In this document: positions 1 through 10,959 of the stretch, one piece after another
Layout: the number at the start of each line of letters is the position of its first letter
Numbering within the stretch: the first letter of the stretch is position 1
Origin: Hofstenia miamia
Lineage: Eukaryota; Xenacoelomorpha; Acoela
Length of the DNA stretch: 64,000 bases
Reading direction: 5' to 3'
NCBI GenBank assembly: GCA_004352715.1
Contig: SCFE01000005.1
Location: 1,201,601-1,265,600 of the forward strand
The notes under the pieces: model-generated
Seen by the model: only the letters and a program-made list of their open reading frames with translations
The model's database searches: none
Told to the model about the DNA's origin: nothing
Program-made: the position numbers and the translations under genes

Positions 1-44
<44 letters not shown>

Positions 45-790
45 CACATATATGTATATTACCTTAGAAAATAGCGTTAAATATTATATAGTGTACTACA
101 CCACTAAGGCTGCAAGAATCAACATTGATATGAAACACTAATGTCACTTTGTAAACTGCTATTCTTTACCCAAAATTTATGGTGCTTTCTTTATAATATT
201 TGGCCTTGTCGCTTAAATACCAGCAATAATTACAGCAAACACCTGGTCTATGTTAATGAGGTTAGGTAAATTGCTGACGTTAGCCTATTATTTTTTATAT
301 TGCTTGATAAATATCAGCAAAAAGAAACCATGTAAACAGGCGCTTTCAATATTGAATACGTCAAATTAAACCAACATGAGGAACAATGTGAACTAAATTC
401 CCGCCATCGCAATTGTCAAATGAAATCAACACAAGGAATCGGTGTTGAACCAATATAATCGATGCTTTAGATATTTAATATGTGAATATTCAAGTTATTA
501 TAAGAATAATTTATACAAAGCTTTAGCACTAAGTGAATATTGCTTGTTAACAAGAGCAAACGTTTCTAAGCAACTTCTAAACATTTCCTTGACGTCTTCT
601 AAACATCTTCTAAACGTCTTCTAGACGTCTTCTAAACATCTTCTAAACCATTTCTAAACGTCTTAAAGACGTCTTCTACACCTGACATAGATGCCTCTTC
701 TAAACGTCTTCTAGACGTCTTCTAAACGTTTTCTAAACCATTTTAAGACGTATTATAAGACGTCTTCTAAACGTTTTATTGTTTATTGGG
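1..790 (+). mobile_element. Right-hand part of a TIR element with 11-bp subterminal repeats
   Basis: Positions about 31-450 match 37775-38205 closely (same order, small substitutions), so this is a second copy of the element described at 36529-39611. From about 590 to 780 there are imperfect tandem units of 11 bp, consensus ACGTCTTCTAA or ACGTCTTCTAG. The copy ends at 768-790 with the terminal inverted repeat, which reads CCCAATAAACAATAAAACG on the reverse strand. The left end lies outside the window. No coding sequence is visible, so the copy is non-autonomous. I cannot assign a superfamily. Confidence 0.6.
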
Positions 791-1481
791 GTCGGCCAAA
801 ATAAATTATCAATTTTTCGCTTTTGTATGTTTCGATTATTATAATTAATAGAGTAGACCAACTTTGGATACCTATTACTCCAAAATAATGCCATCTTATT
901 TTAATTATATATTTTAATAAGCCTTTTTTAATTATTTTCAAAGTATCCTTATGAACTGGAACGGCGAGCATCGTGCATTCATTGTTGAACCATTTTCAAA
1001 AATAACGAATCGATAACAGCAACACAAAGAGCATTCCGTTTACACTTTAAGCTCAAAAGACAGGATTCTCCCCCTTCTCGTAACAAAATTTTATTATGGG
1101 TTCCCCGATCATTTGATTTCCTTGCGCGGCGATCTCCATTGGTCCGCAAGTTCTCCTGATTTGAATCCGTGTGATTTCTTCTTGTGGGATATATAAAATC
1201 AAAAGTATTCAGTTATCGGCCTCGATCTATTGAGGAATTAAAACGTGCAATTCGTTTAGAAATAGCAGCCATTACACAAGAAATGATTCATAGAGTTATC
1301 GATAATTTTCATGAACGTCTCGAACAGTGTTGAAAAACAATTTAGTTGATTCGATTTTTAAAACTTAATCAAATAAAATGGCATTACATGTACATTCAGA
1401 AAATATATTTTTTTCAATTAATTTATTATGTTTGGCTTTTATTGAGCCTAAAAATGTGTCAGATCATTTTGGACCACCCTG
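788..1481 (+). mobile_element. Tc1/mariner-type relic, internally deleted
   Basis: Around 1117-1335 the + strand, read with frame changes, gives the C-terminal part of a mariner-superfamily transposase: a WSASSPDLNPCDFFLW block carrying the last catalytic acidic residue's context, then a helical tail reading IEELKRAIRLEIAAI. The right end is sharp: GGACCACCCTG at 1471-1481 followed by TA. A weak matching inverted end (GGGTCGGCCAAAAT) starts at about 788, directly against the end of the preceding element. The N-terminal and central transposase are missing, and stops and frameshifts break the rest. The CDFFLW signature is known from a subgroup of mariner-like transposases. Confidence 0.6.
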
Positions 1482-1483
1482 TA

Positions 1484-2731
1484 TATATATATAAACTGTA
1501 ATTTCAAAATTTTCAATATGTTCTGTTCACTCTATGCATGTACAAATATTCTAGTTGTTTTATAATTTAAACTTTCTCCCTAGTATTAGTATGCGATTTA
1601 GATGTAATTCAAGTTATTCCATTATTGCAAATGCTATTAGAAGTTAAATTTAATATAGAATACGTTAGACATTCTTGTTCAAGATATGAAATCGGATATA
1701 TTATACAATAGTAGTGAAAGTAATGTACAACTCAAATGGTAGCGGTGACAAATGTCAAGAACGAAAATATCATCAATTATACAAATGATCAATAAAACAA
1801 TCAATAAATTTTCATTATCGATTGAAAACATAAAGCGATAAATTACCTTGTGTTTACACTAAACTGTTTAGCTAAGCAAACCTGCTAAAATGTGTATATT
1901 GAACAACAATAATATTTCCGTGAATAAATGTTATAGTGGAAAAGAACGAAAGAGATTTCATTATGAAATTTTTTGTTTGCACATTTTGTTTGATCAATTG
2001 TCCACAATGAAATAATTACTTTATACAGTGAACTGTATTGAAACATATGCGATGGAGGAGGCCTTTTTAGAGCATACACATTAGCTTTCTCTAATCCGTA
2101 TCTATGCTTTTCGTTATATTTTGAAATATATCACAACTGATAATAGATGTGGGTGTCCTTCAAGGATTTGGTATTATTTTACACAGAATATATGATATAT
2201 CATATATTGTTTAGTTTTATTAATGTAACTGAAGACAATTGTGGATTTCTTTTCCCATGGCTCTGTTAGGTTCCAAAGACATTGCAAGAGAATTGAAAAT
2301 AGGTTTTGGGTTATAAATTGAGTCGAGCAACTTTAGGGAACAGTATAGAATACAAACAATTGCACAACATACTGACAGAAATTCCTAATTTGATTTAAAT
2401 AAGTAGGCATATGCAGCAGTCATTAACTATTGGGGTTGGAATTTTAAGTACACCTCTTGATAACCCAGTGTAATTGTCGATATATTGTGTAGGTTCTCAA
2501 ATTCTTTTATGCTTAGATAAAAATTTTAATAGTTGTCATCATATAGCAACTAAGATTTTGAATAACTTGGATCATGAAGCAAAAATCGAAAAATACTAGA
2601 AATGCAGAAAAATAATTGGCTAGCATTCCTTTTTCATAAACAATGCATACTTTTCCACAATAATGTACTACATTCGTTCGAAAATGTGGCATAATAGTAT
2701 AGAAAATACTCCTTAACAAATATTAAATATA
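1484..2731. other. AT-rich stretch, no gene seen
   Basis: About 1.2 kb of AT-rich sequence. The short open frames here have no recognisable motif, exon borders or composition of coding sequence. A small self-complementary ATATGATATATCATAT patch lies near 2190. Confidence 0.5.
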
Positions 2732-2957
2732 CAGTGTTTTCGAAAAATGTTGAGTAATTGATGAAATAACTGCTATAAACTAACTGTCAACATTGGTTTG
2801 ACTTTTTGTTACTCAACCAAAATTATCCCACAAAGAACTGATTGATATTTTTCACAATTACTGCACAAATGTTTTTGTACTATAAGATTTACAATCGAGT
2901 GAAATTTTCACAAAAGCATTGTTTTAATAAATTATTCCAAACTTTTCAACAGCACTG
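2732..2957. mobile_element. Tc1/mariner-type MITE, about 226 bp
   Basis: The two ends are imperfect inverted repeats of about 30 bp. The left end starts CAGTGTTTTCGAAAAATGTT and the right end, reversed, starts CAGTGCTGTTGAAAAGTTTG. Both are flanked by TA (2730-2731 and 2958-2959), as expected for Tc1/mariner insertion. There is no coding sequence inside. The end sequence resembles the left end of the Tc1 relic at 34729 (CAGTACTGGAAAAAATAATT), which suggests related transposases. Confidence 0.65.
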
Positions 2958-3128
2958 TATTTCATTATTATTTAGTTAATAACTTTTAGTTTGTAGTTTT
3001 GCATATATTGTTTTTAGAATTAAATTAGTTTTGCTTTCAGGTCTTCCAATAGGTGGTATTGTTCTGTATGACTAACATGTATTTATACAATTCCTTGAGC
3101 TATTTGTCCTTAATCCCCCTCCTTACAC

Positions 3129-3580
3129 TTGTCTCTAATCAATATAACTTGTACACACTTAACTAATGCCAGCCCAAATCTCTGCTTGCATATTTCATTT
3201 GCACCTGCAATATATTTTTTGATCTGCCATACATCTTCAAATCATCAATGTATCATATATTACTCCCAACCTTATCAATTTTCTATGAATCCTACTCCAT
3301 GGATGTCTCCTTAGCCTATCTCTGATTGTTATTCAACTTGCAACAAACAGAAATGTTGCTAGATTGTCTCCCCGGAATATTCTATGCCTGAACCTTAGCC
3401 TGTTCCCAGCTATCTCAGTTTGCCACTTTGGTCGCTCAATTTGATCACTATTGATATTTACTCTCAAAAAATACCGTGTATGCCATTCTGTTTTGTGGTA
3501 GAATCGGTACAAACTATGACTCCATGTAGTAGCTAGGCCTTGTTCTGACAGCATATGTGAAATTTTGTACATTCAACTAT
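3129..3580 (-). pseudogene. Reverse-transcriptase relic of a REL-endonuclease LINE
   Basis: Read on the - strand, 3333-3430 gives RLRFRHRIFRGDNLATFLF, which corresponds to the RT block reading RLRFRRGIFQRDSLAPLLF in the LINE at 62-63.9 kb. At 3219-3253 the same strand reads YIDDLKMYGRS, the RT catalytic box (YMDDLKMYASS in the other copy). Lower coordinates hold a weak match to the following segment (KYASRDLG against EKASRDCG). Frames shift between the pieces and stops are present, so it is a dead 5'- and 3'-truncated copy. The pairing with the second copy makes the family assignment firm, although this fragment alone is short. Confidence 0.7.
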
Positions 3581-3654
3581 TTTAGAGCTCAAATTTTTAA
3601 ATATTTGAAATGAGTTTTATGGGAGCTACAGCAACTGCAATGCGTCTATTATTC

Positions 3655-4030
3655 AATAGTATTTACTGTAAATAACATGTCAAACGTCTTGTTTCCTTCC
3701 TTCATCAACAATGATATTCATAAAGTTTATTTTATAATGATTTTGTTATCCTTAGTGTTGATAGAAATTCGATGAGCCAATTTCTTTCGATTTTTTCATA
3801 AAGCTTCATAGAGCTTTAAATTGAAATTTTATTGAATAAATAACTCAACATATTAGGTTACAATATCACCTGTTTGAAAAATAATTATATAAATATATTT
3901 AATTGAATTTAAAATATATTTTATACATTTCATAAATCTTTGAAACTATGTTGAAGCATCGGTTTCAACAATATTGTATGAATGAATTTAATAGTTTAAA
4001 TAAAAGTTATTCAGCGCAATCATAATAATC
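3655..4030. repeat. Diverged dispersed repeat, copy 1
   Basis: This matches 11395-11770 over nearly its whole length, in the same orientation. The clearest block is CTTGTTTCCTTCCTTCATCA followed by CATAAAGTT and TGATT-TGTTAT; later blocks around AATTTCTTTCGA and ATGAATTTAAT also align. Identity is perhaps 70-80 percent with small gaps. There is no coding sequence and I could not define the ends. Confidence 0.55.
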
Positions 4031-4128
4031 CACTTAGCTATTCAGAGCTTTAGTGTAAGTTAAGATATTAAACTCAGCACCTGCATAATAATTTAAAGTT
4101 CGATATTCATTAAAAACTGGCCAAATAA

Positions 4129-6587
4129 CACTGTGTAACAAAAAAGAATTTTTTTCTTGTTTCTGGAAAACAAACTTCACTTTCTACTTTCATACATTCA
4201 AATGAACTGGAAAATACGTAACATTTTCTTGAAACTTTGGGTTAGCAAAAAATATTTCATATTTATGTTTTCAGCATTTTATCATTGTTTCTTCAGTTTT
4301 TGGTACTAATTTTTGTATGATCTGGCTAACAAACATTATGTTTAGGTTTATAATTTAAGTTCTCATCTATTGCGACTAGTAGTAGAGCGAATGTAATGTT
4401 TACTAAGTTGATTTGAATTATTACCCCCCAGCTGTCTCTTGCTGATAGATCTTTTCCACTCCTACTATTTTCGTACTCTATGCTAGTAATCTACATAACT
4501 TGTGCTATGACCGCCCGTGGTTGTAAATATTCAGCTGACTGCTTTTGCTACGTGTGTGGAGAATTCTTTGCCAAGAAGGCTAAAAAACATTGTTTAAGCA
4601 ACTGCATTCGCGCAAGAGAAGCTTATCATGCCTATTTTGGGATGCCAATTGGCGACCAAGATAAACGATGGGCTCCACATGTCATCTGCGATTACTTTCG
4701 TCTCACACTTGAAGGTTGGTTCCGAGGAGAAAAAAGATCAATGCGTTTTGCTGTTCCTCATATTTGGCATATTTGGCGTGAGCCTTCCGATCACTTACAA
4801 AATTGCTAATTCTGCATGGTGGAGCCAACAAAATGAAGAAAAGGAAAAAATGCTCCCCTAATTGTGTATGCAGACATTCCATTTTCTATTGCGCCTGTTC
4901 CTCATAATACCTCTGACCTCCCTGTACCGCAACCACCCTCAAGAAATCAATAATGTCCAGAAGAGGAAAAATCTGATGACTCTGAAATTGAAGCAGGTAC
5001 ATCATCATCAGCATCTGTTACATGTCATTGGCGCCATAGGGCAAATGAAAGGTGTCCATATTACCCAAATCAAGAAGACATAATATTGAGGCTAAAGCAA
5101 TGGCACTTGCTTGACGACGGCGTCCGCATCACATCCCAAAGGAAAAGACATTGTGGTTTTTCGACTTTTTTTCCATTACAGATGGTTTGTGTTTCTGTCA
5201 TGACATACAGGACTTTTTGAAGCCATAGGCAATCCTTGCAATACCTCTGATTGGCGACTCTTTATTGACAGCTCATCAAGGAGTTTCAAATCTGTATTAC
5301 TGCATAATACAAACAAGTGCCCTTCCATTCCTCATTCAGTGCACATGAAAGAGAATTACAAGAACGGAAAAAGTCTACTATGTGTTCTTAAGTACACCCA
5401 GTACAATTGGCCGAGGTCATTGGCGATTTCAAGGTAGTGGCCTTTTTAATGGGATTCCAAGGCGGCTTCACTAAGTTACCTTGTTAGCTGTCTGTGGGAT
5501 AGCAGAAATACATCACTTCACTAAGGTAGATTGGCCTCTTAGATCCAGTTATGATATTGGGCTCATAACATAAAGCAAACACCATTAGTAGAGCCCAATA
5601 AGGTTTTTTTTGCCCCCTCTTCACATTAAACCTTAGTCTTATTAAGCAGTTTGTGAAGAAGTTAAGTGATGCATTTAAGCACATGCAAGAGTTGTTTCCG
5701 AAGTTGTCAGATGCAAAGGTTAAAGACAGAATTTTTGTTGGCCCTCAAATGTAACAACTCATGAAGTCTGAAAGTTTTTCTCAAAAGTTATCTGCAATTG
5801 AGAGGAGAGCTTGGAAAGCTTTGTTGCTGTAGTTGAAGGATTTCTGGGACACCACAAAGCAGAAAACTTCAAAGAAATTTTGTTGGAACTTGTCGATTCA
5901 TGTGAAATAATGGGCTGCAGGATGTCACTAAAGTTCCACGTATTGATGAGTTTAAGGATAACATGAGTGACTATTCAGAAGAGCAAGATTTAAAATTATT
6001 TGAAGAGCGCTATAAAGGACAGTATAGTGAAAGCATGACGGGGGACTACATTTGGAATTTCGTGCAAGAAAGTGAACTGATTTACAATCAACAATCACGA
6101 AAGAAAACTTCATTTAAAGTTTTGTTGCTTTGTGATGTACTGAACTGAATAGTTTTGTTGGATTAAGTAAATCTTGATTTTATTTACAAGTACCGTAGCA
6201 TTAAACAACATAGAACGTTTTTTAAAATTTCTAGGTTTAGGCTAGCCTGTGACTCCCCTGCTCAACTTACATGACAAATCTGTTTCTTGTAACCAAATTT
6301 TTTAGGAAAAGTGTGAAATTGCTTTATTAATATAGTTTACTAAAAATTGAAACCATGAACACAGTTTCATTGATTTAACAGAAATTCTGTTATTTAGATT
6401 CAGCTATTGAAAAAGATGCTACAAATCACATGTAAAACTAGCCACAATTCAAAAAATCTAACAAACTTATCTAATTAATTCAGAACCGAAGTCTGAACTT
6501 CATCAGTACTTATTTCTGTCTGTGCACACCCTAAGTTAACAGAAAAAATGGGTTTTAAGGCATGGACAAATTTTGTGTTACACAGTG
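4129..6587 (+). mobile_element. CACTA-like DNA transposon with 3-bp TSD, degenerate
   Basis: The ends are inverted repeats: CACTGTGTAACA starts at 4129 and TGTTACACAGTG ends at 6587, a 12-bp perfect match that continues imperfectly. Both ends are flanked by the triplet TAA (4126-4128 and 6588-6590), a 3-bp target duplication. Ends beginning CACTG with a 3-bp duplication are typical of the CACTA/EnSpm (CMC) group; a TAA duplication would also fit PIF/Harbinger. The 2459-bp element contains one decayed + strand gene at 4502-6150. That gene sits well inside both TIRs, so it is probably the element's own. Confidence 0.6.
4502..6150 (+). pseudogene. Decayed cysteine-rich gene of a widely expanded transposon-associated family
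   Basis: The first open segment (4502-4809) begins near MTARGCKYSADCFCYVCGEF and contains GMPIGDQDKRWAPHVICDYF and RFAVPHIW. I recognise this as the N-terminus of a large, uncharacterised protein family found in many copies in arthropods, cnidarians and other invertebrates; its cysteine pairs look zinc-binding. Further pieces follow in order but in shifting frames: SITDGLCFCHDIQDFL (about 5160-5220), LIGDSLLTAHQGVSNLYYC (about 5250-5310), a LLAVCGIAEIHHFTKVDWPL region (about 5480-5535), SFVAVVEGFLGHHKAENF (about 5820-5870), CRMSLKFHVL (about 5920-5945), and a tail with GDYIW (about 6040-6055). At least six frameshifts or stops break it. The order matches the full-length family, so this is a once-complete gene, now dead. 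Confidence 0.6.
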
Positions 6588-7001
6588 TAATAAGAAAAAA
6601 ACACTGGTCCTCAATTCGTTTGTTGTAATCTTTTTGCTTGACTCAACCCAGTCATGTAGCCAGGCCAAATCTACAGGAAAAGTTGACACATTTTTAGATA
6701 TTATTCTTAATTTACTGATAATTGCTTCTTGATAATTTTCTGCAACAAATTAAGACTTGAAAAATGTAGTAGTATAACCAAAAGAAAATTTTTTCAATAA
6801 CAAAATTTGTTTCATGGACATCAGAGAGTCTATTCTTGATTTTGCAGAGAAATCATATTGGGCAGATTGCACATTCAAAAGTCTTTGAGATGAAGCTCTG
6901 AATTATAAATGGGCCGAGCTTGAGTTTTTTGATATTGTGGACGTCGGTGTCCTAATAACGTGCAGATATTAACCAATTAATCTTCCCGCCACCGTGAAAT
7001 A
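6588..7001. other. AT-rich spacer, nothing recognised
   Basis: About 400 bp between the CACTA-like element and the short mariner. I see no open frame with motifs and no repeat end. Confidence 0.5.
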
Positions 7002-7569
7002 TAGGGTTGTCAGATAAGTTTTTTCCCATACAAAATCCTTTATATCTTTTGAAATATAGGACCATTCACACTGAAATTTGAAATAGCAACAGACTAAACA
7101 TAGATGCAGATTTTGTTATAGCAGCTTTTTGAATGCTTTTAATTCTAAATATCTATGCAGTTTTGAATTTTTTTTAATGAAATAGCAATTACTCGCAGAT
7201 AGAGCATTTGAAATCAAGATGGAGCTTGAACGTAATGACATCCGAAAACTGATTTTCTACTGTTGGAAGCGAGGTTTGAGCTCCAGAGATGCTGCAAAAG
7301 AAATGTGTTCAGCCTTAGGTGACAATATTGTCTCGGAAAGAACATGTCGAACATGGATGAGCCGCTTCTCTGATGGCGATTTCTCTATTGATGAAAAGAT
7401 GAGGAGTGGACGTCCATCTACCGATGGGCTAGATGATCAAATCTGCGCTATCCTTCAAGATGACAAACATGCATGTTCCCGAGAAATTCTTATCATTGAA
7501 TTTGTATAATAAATGCAGTATGAATAAGCAATATTGCTTTGTTTGGAAAAAACTTATCTGACAACCCTA
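7002..7569 (+). mobile_element. Internally deleted mariner, 568 bp, with perfect TIRs
   Basis: The left end TAGGGTTGTCAGATAAGTTT is matched exactly by the inverted right end; the perfect match covers about 25 bp (7002-7026 and 7545-7569). TA dinucleotides flank both ends (7000-7001 and 7570-7571). Inside is a 97-codon open frame with only the N-terminal DNA-binding domain of a mariner transposase. The catalytic domain is gone. The identical TIRs suggest the copy is fairly young or was recently mobilised in trans. Confidence 0.85.
7219..7509 (+). CDS. Mariner transposase N-terminal helix-turn-helix domain only
   Basis: A 96-aa open frame starts at the ATG at 7219 and stops at 7507-7509. Residues about 5-60 match the HTH_48 domain of Mos1/SETMAR-type transposases: IRKLIFYCWKRGLSSRDAAK, then TCRTWMSRFSDGDFSIDE and the SGRPST linker that leads to the second DNA-binding helix set. 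The frame stops shortly after ACSREI, before any of the three catalytic aspartates of a DD34D transposase. As written it could bind mariner TIRs but could not cut DNA. It is uninterrupted while the other mariner relics in this window are full of stops, which may reflect youth rather than function. Expression is unknown. Confidence 0.7.
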   Translation: MELERNDIRKLIFYCWKRGLSSRDAAKEMCSALGDNIVSERTCRTWMSRFSDGDFSIDEKMRSGRPSTDGLDDQICAILQDDKHACSREILIIEFV

Positions 7570-10380
7570 TATTTATTCCAAACAAATCCAATGAGACTTG
7601 ATGGTTACTCTCAAGCTTCCGAGGCACTTAAATTTTTTAAAGATTTTTCAAATTTTTATAAACGCCTATGCCTCATGAATTAAAAAAGATATCCAAAATA
7701 TGAAAGCACCGTAAGATAGAGGAGTGACTGCTCTTTCGCTTAGTATTGAAAAACCGCGCGTTCTCACTGTGCCATTGAGGCACCGTGACCTATGACACAC
7801 ATATACATTAAGAGAAACAGTTGAGGTTGGTTGTTGTTCTCACAAGCTTTGTATCTCCTGATTACGTGAGCATTATAGAATTGTGACAATCTACATTTCT
7901 TTTAAATTGGAATTTTCAATTAAAAATAGGAAACTTCAGTCCCAGAAATACAAAGTTTGCACAAATGTTCAGCATTACGTTTGAGCACGCTCACAAAAAA
8001 TTGTGTACATAACTCAGGATTTTTCAGGAAATGGATTTAATAATTTGCATGCACAGCTGATGCAGTTTTTGTATTTTTATCCTAAAAATCATTGGATGTA
8101 ATGTCAATTAATGTCAGAAACTTTAAAAAAATGAGAAATATAGAGAAAATTAATTTTGGTGATATTCCAAGCAGCTGCTAGAGAAGATTCAACACATGAA
8201 CATTAATAAAAAAGATTTTTTTTGAATAGAATACATTATAAATATAAAGTAAAGAAATGCAATAGTGAAGAATGTACATTAGATATGATCCCAGTAGTAT
8301 AATAATTTGTTATTATTGGAAAATGCACAATAACTGTGTTACCAGGATTCTTTCTTTTATCGCCTATTGGCAGATAGCTAGATAAAGGTTATTGTAATTT
8401 GATGATATATCTTCTCCATACATGTTGCATTTAAGCATTTTAAACAATTATTTATTACATATAGATCAATAGACAAAGTTTATCACATATTAAGCTTAAA
8501 AGAATTGTTTTTCTTCTACAAATAGATCTTTTTTTAATAAATAATTTGTTTGAAAAAGGCCGTTCAACATTTTCTAGATTTGTCAAAACTACGATGACCA
8601 GACCTTCTTAATCACTATATTATGCGACCCCACACTTTTATGAACTTCCCCGCAGATCATGAATATGATATGTTTTAACATTTGCTAAAGCTAAAGTTTT
8701 GTGTTCTTTGATACAAGTTGTTCACATGCAAGATTGATCTAATGGTCCACTCATTTATTATTTCACTGATTCAATTGCATTAACTACTCTAATAGCTATT
8801 CAAGAAATTAAGTGTGCCGTCATTTCTTCATACACAATAAAAATCAAAGTATTAGTTAAAATTTCATCACAAACAAAAGCTGAAAGTTGCTTATTGGTTC
8901 ACGCAGTGGAAAATGTATTCTCAAGGTGTGCAGTCGTGATCACTGTACTTCGTAGAGAAATCATATTTCTAAACTTGAGCCAGCTAACATTTCGCCGTTT
9001 GGATTCATTCATCGCAATTCGTATGCAGACATCAACACAATTAATGATTTTTTGATTTAAAGAGTTGACTGTGCCAAATGTCCTGATTCAGCAGGACATG
9101 TCCTCCTATCTTATGATTTTTGCTTCGTCCTCAAGCAACATTTTGAAAAAGGCTAAGTATCCGTGATTTATCGAAATATCAAGTAATATACATACTAAAT
9201 ATTTTTTAATTTTATTGTATCATATTCCAATATATTGGAATATTTTTTTTGTACCAGAAACAACTGCTAGGCGGTATATTATGCCAGAAATCGTTGAGGT
9301 GGTGGGTAAGATGTGATTGGCTATTACTACGTCTCATCTTATCTTAGGTATCCAGATCAAGCGTCCAGATTTTCTTTGTAAATTTTGAGGTAAGAATCTG
9401 ACAAGCTTATTTTATACAAAATGCAAAATTTGAAATATAAGAAATCATACATTTACGAGAACAATGCTCAATGTTATTCTTAAATAAAAGTATTAATGTC
9501 ATTGGGATTGCTATTTAAATATTTAGTAAACCCATTAGATCCAAAGTATATTTGGGCCACTAAATTTGATGAATCCATTAATAAAGTTGAAAATGTGCTA
9601 AGCGTGTACATTTGAACTATATATAAAGACAATTAATTTCTACTTGACCTTAGTTTTAAAAATGAAATGATAATGCATATAGCAATATGTCGCGCTTTAG
9701 CAATAGCATGACGAAATTCCATTGGTCTACTTAACCTAAAAAATAGATTACGAGCTAAGCTGAGTTGAGCTAACCTAATTGTTTTTGCATTATTTCTACT
9801 AGTAACAGCAAGGATATAAAACAGAGCACAGAACCAATACAATAGTGTAAGAAATATGAAACGTGCTTGAATATCTTGAATATTTTCAATAAACCTGTAA
9901 CAAGATCATGTTAGCAATTAATATGCTTATAGTTAAATATAGGTTATCCATACAGAAATTGGCTACAAAACATTAAGTACCTGTTTATTACTCTATAAGT
10001 ATTTGTTTGTGATAGTCAATAGTTTAATGAAAAACACATATGTTAATAAAACTAGAACAACGAATGTAAGATTTTCAGTTTTCGATGCAATAGTAAGTTA
10101 AAAACTAAAATTCGTTGCAAACCATGCATGTATATTTGGCAGTCTACTTATTATTTACACCATTGTATTGGTATTCAAGTTCATCTTTTCTCACAATATA
10201 ATTAAAGAATATATATACTATAAATGTTACACGAATATTATTATTCCACGAAAAATTCCTGAAATATTGAAATATATTACATTTTCTTAAACGCCTCAGA
10301 CCAACTATCTACCATCTGCTGCATCATTGCAGCTCAGCATCAAAACCGAGCTGAGATTTGAGTTCGGGAACATGTACAAA
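7570..10380. other. 2.8-kb AT-rich stretch, no gene recognised
   Basis: No open frame here shows a known motif. A - strand frame at 9633-9842 (69 aa) has no family resemblance or splice context that I can support. Near 9215-9250 there is a small inverted repeat around ATTCCAATATATTGGAAT. Confidence 0.45.
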
Positions 10381-10399
10381 AAGCTTCGTGTCTAAGTAC

Positions 10400-10955
10400 A
10401 TTCGTTTTACTTGACATTATTATATTGTATTAAACTAATTTATTTTGATAGCCCAATGTCTATCAAGCTCAGAGTATTTTCGTGTAGAGAAAATAAACTA
10501 GCGTGTATGTATCCGGATTTTTGAGTGTGTGTACGAGTATAGTCCATACTATCGTGTATGTATTTCATGTATTTCTGTAAACCCTGAACACAAATTATCG
10601 TGTATTTTCATACATTATAACATGTATCTTTTATTTAAGATGTGCGTGTGCACTGCGTTGTCCAATGTTTGTTTTATGTTTTTGATTTCCACTCAAATGT
10701 TGATTTCTAAAATTCGTACAAAACATCCCAGCCTACACTACGCCACATGCCTATTATGGCAAGAATAATGCTAATAAATATCTAAATATTTTAATTAATC
10801 TGGCACGTGTTGAACTATATCATGTATTCAAAATCTGACGCTTATTTTGGCCAGCGTGTATTCTGTATGTATCTCAAAATTGTTCGTGTATGTACATGTA
10901 TGTATCAAATTCAATCATTCCGTGTATTTTTTCGTGTATGTATGTATACACGACA
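10400..10955. repeat. Cluster of CGTGTATGTAT-type motifs
   Basis: CGTGTAT recurs at least seven times on the + strand (for example 10502, 10552, 10602, 10855, 10882, 10921, 10933), often extended to CGTGTATGTAT. Spacing is irregular, so it is not a simple tandem repeat. The last copy forms a partial palindrome, GTGTATGTATGTATACAC. It may be a degenerate minisatellite or the subterminal part of an unknown transposon. Confidence 0.45.
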
Positions 10956-10959
10956 TTAC

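Noticed and set aside
560-790. CRISPR-like array of short repeats (also 36690-36830 and 39490-39590)
   Set aside because: The 11-bp units are directly adjacent without spacers, the DNA is eukaryotic, and the arrays sit next to TIRs of a transposon.
783-971. 62-aa - strand frame at the start of the mariner relic
   Set aside because: It lies antisense within the transposon remnant and has no motif.
9633-9842. 69-aa - strand frame (NAKTIRLAQLSLARNLFFRL)
   Set aside because: It looks slightly protein-like, but I find no family, splice sites or neighbouring exons.
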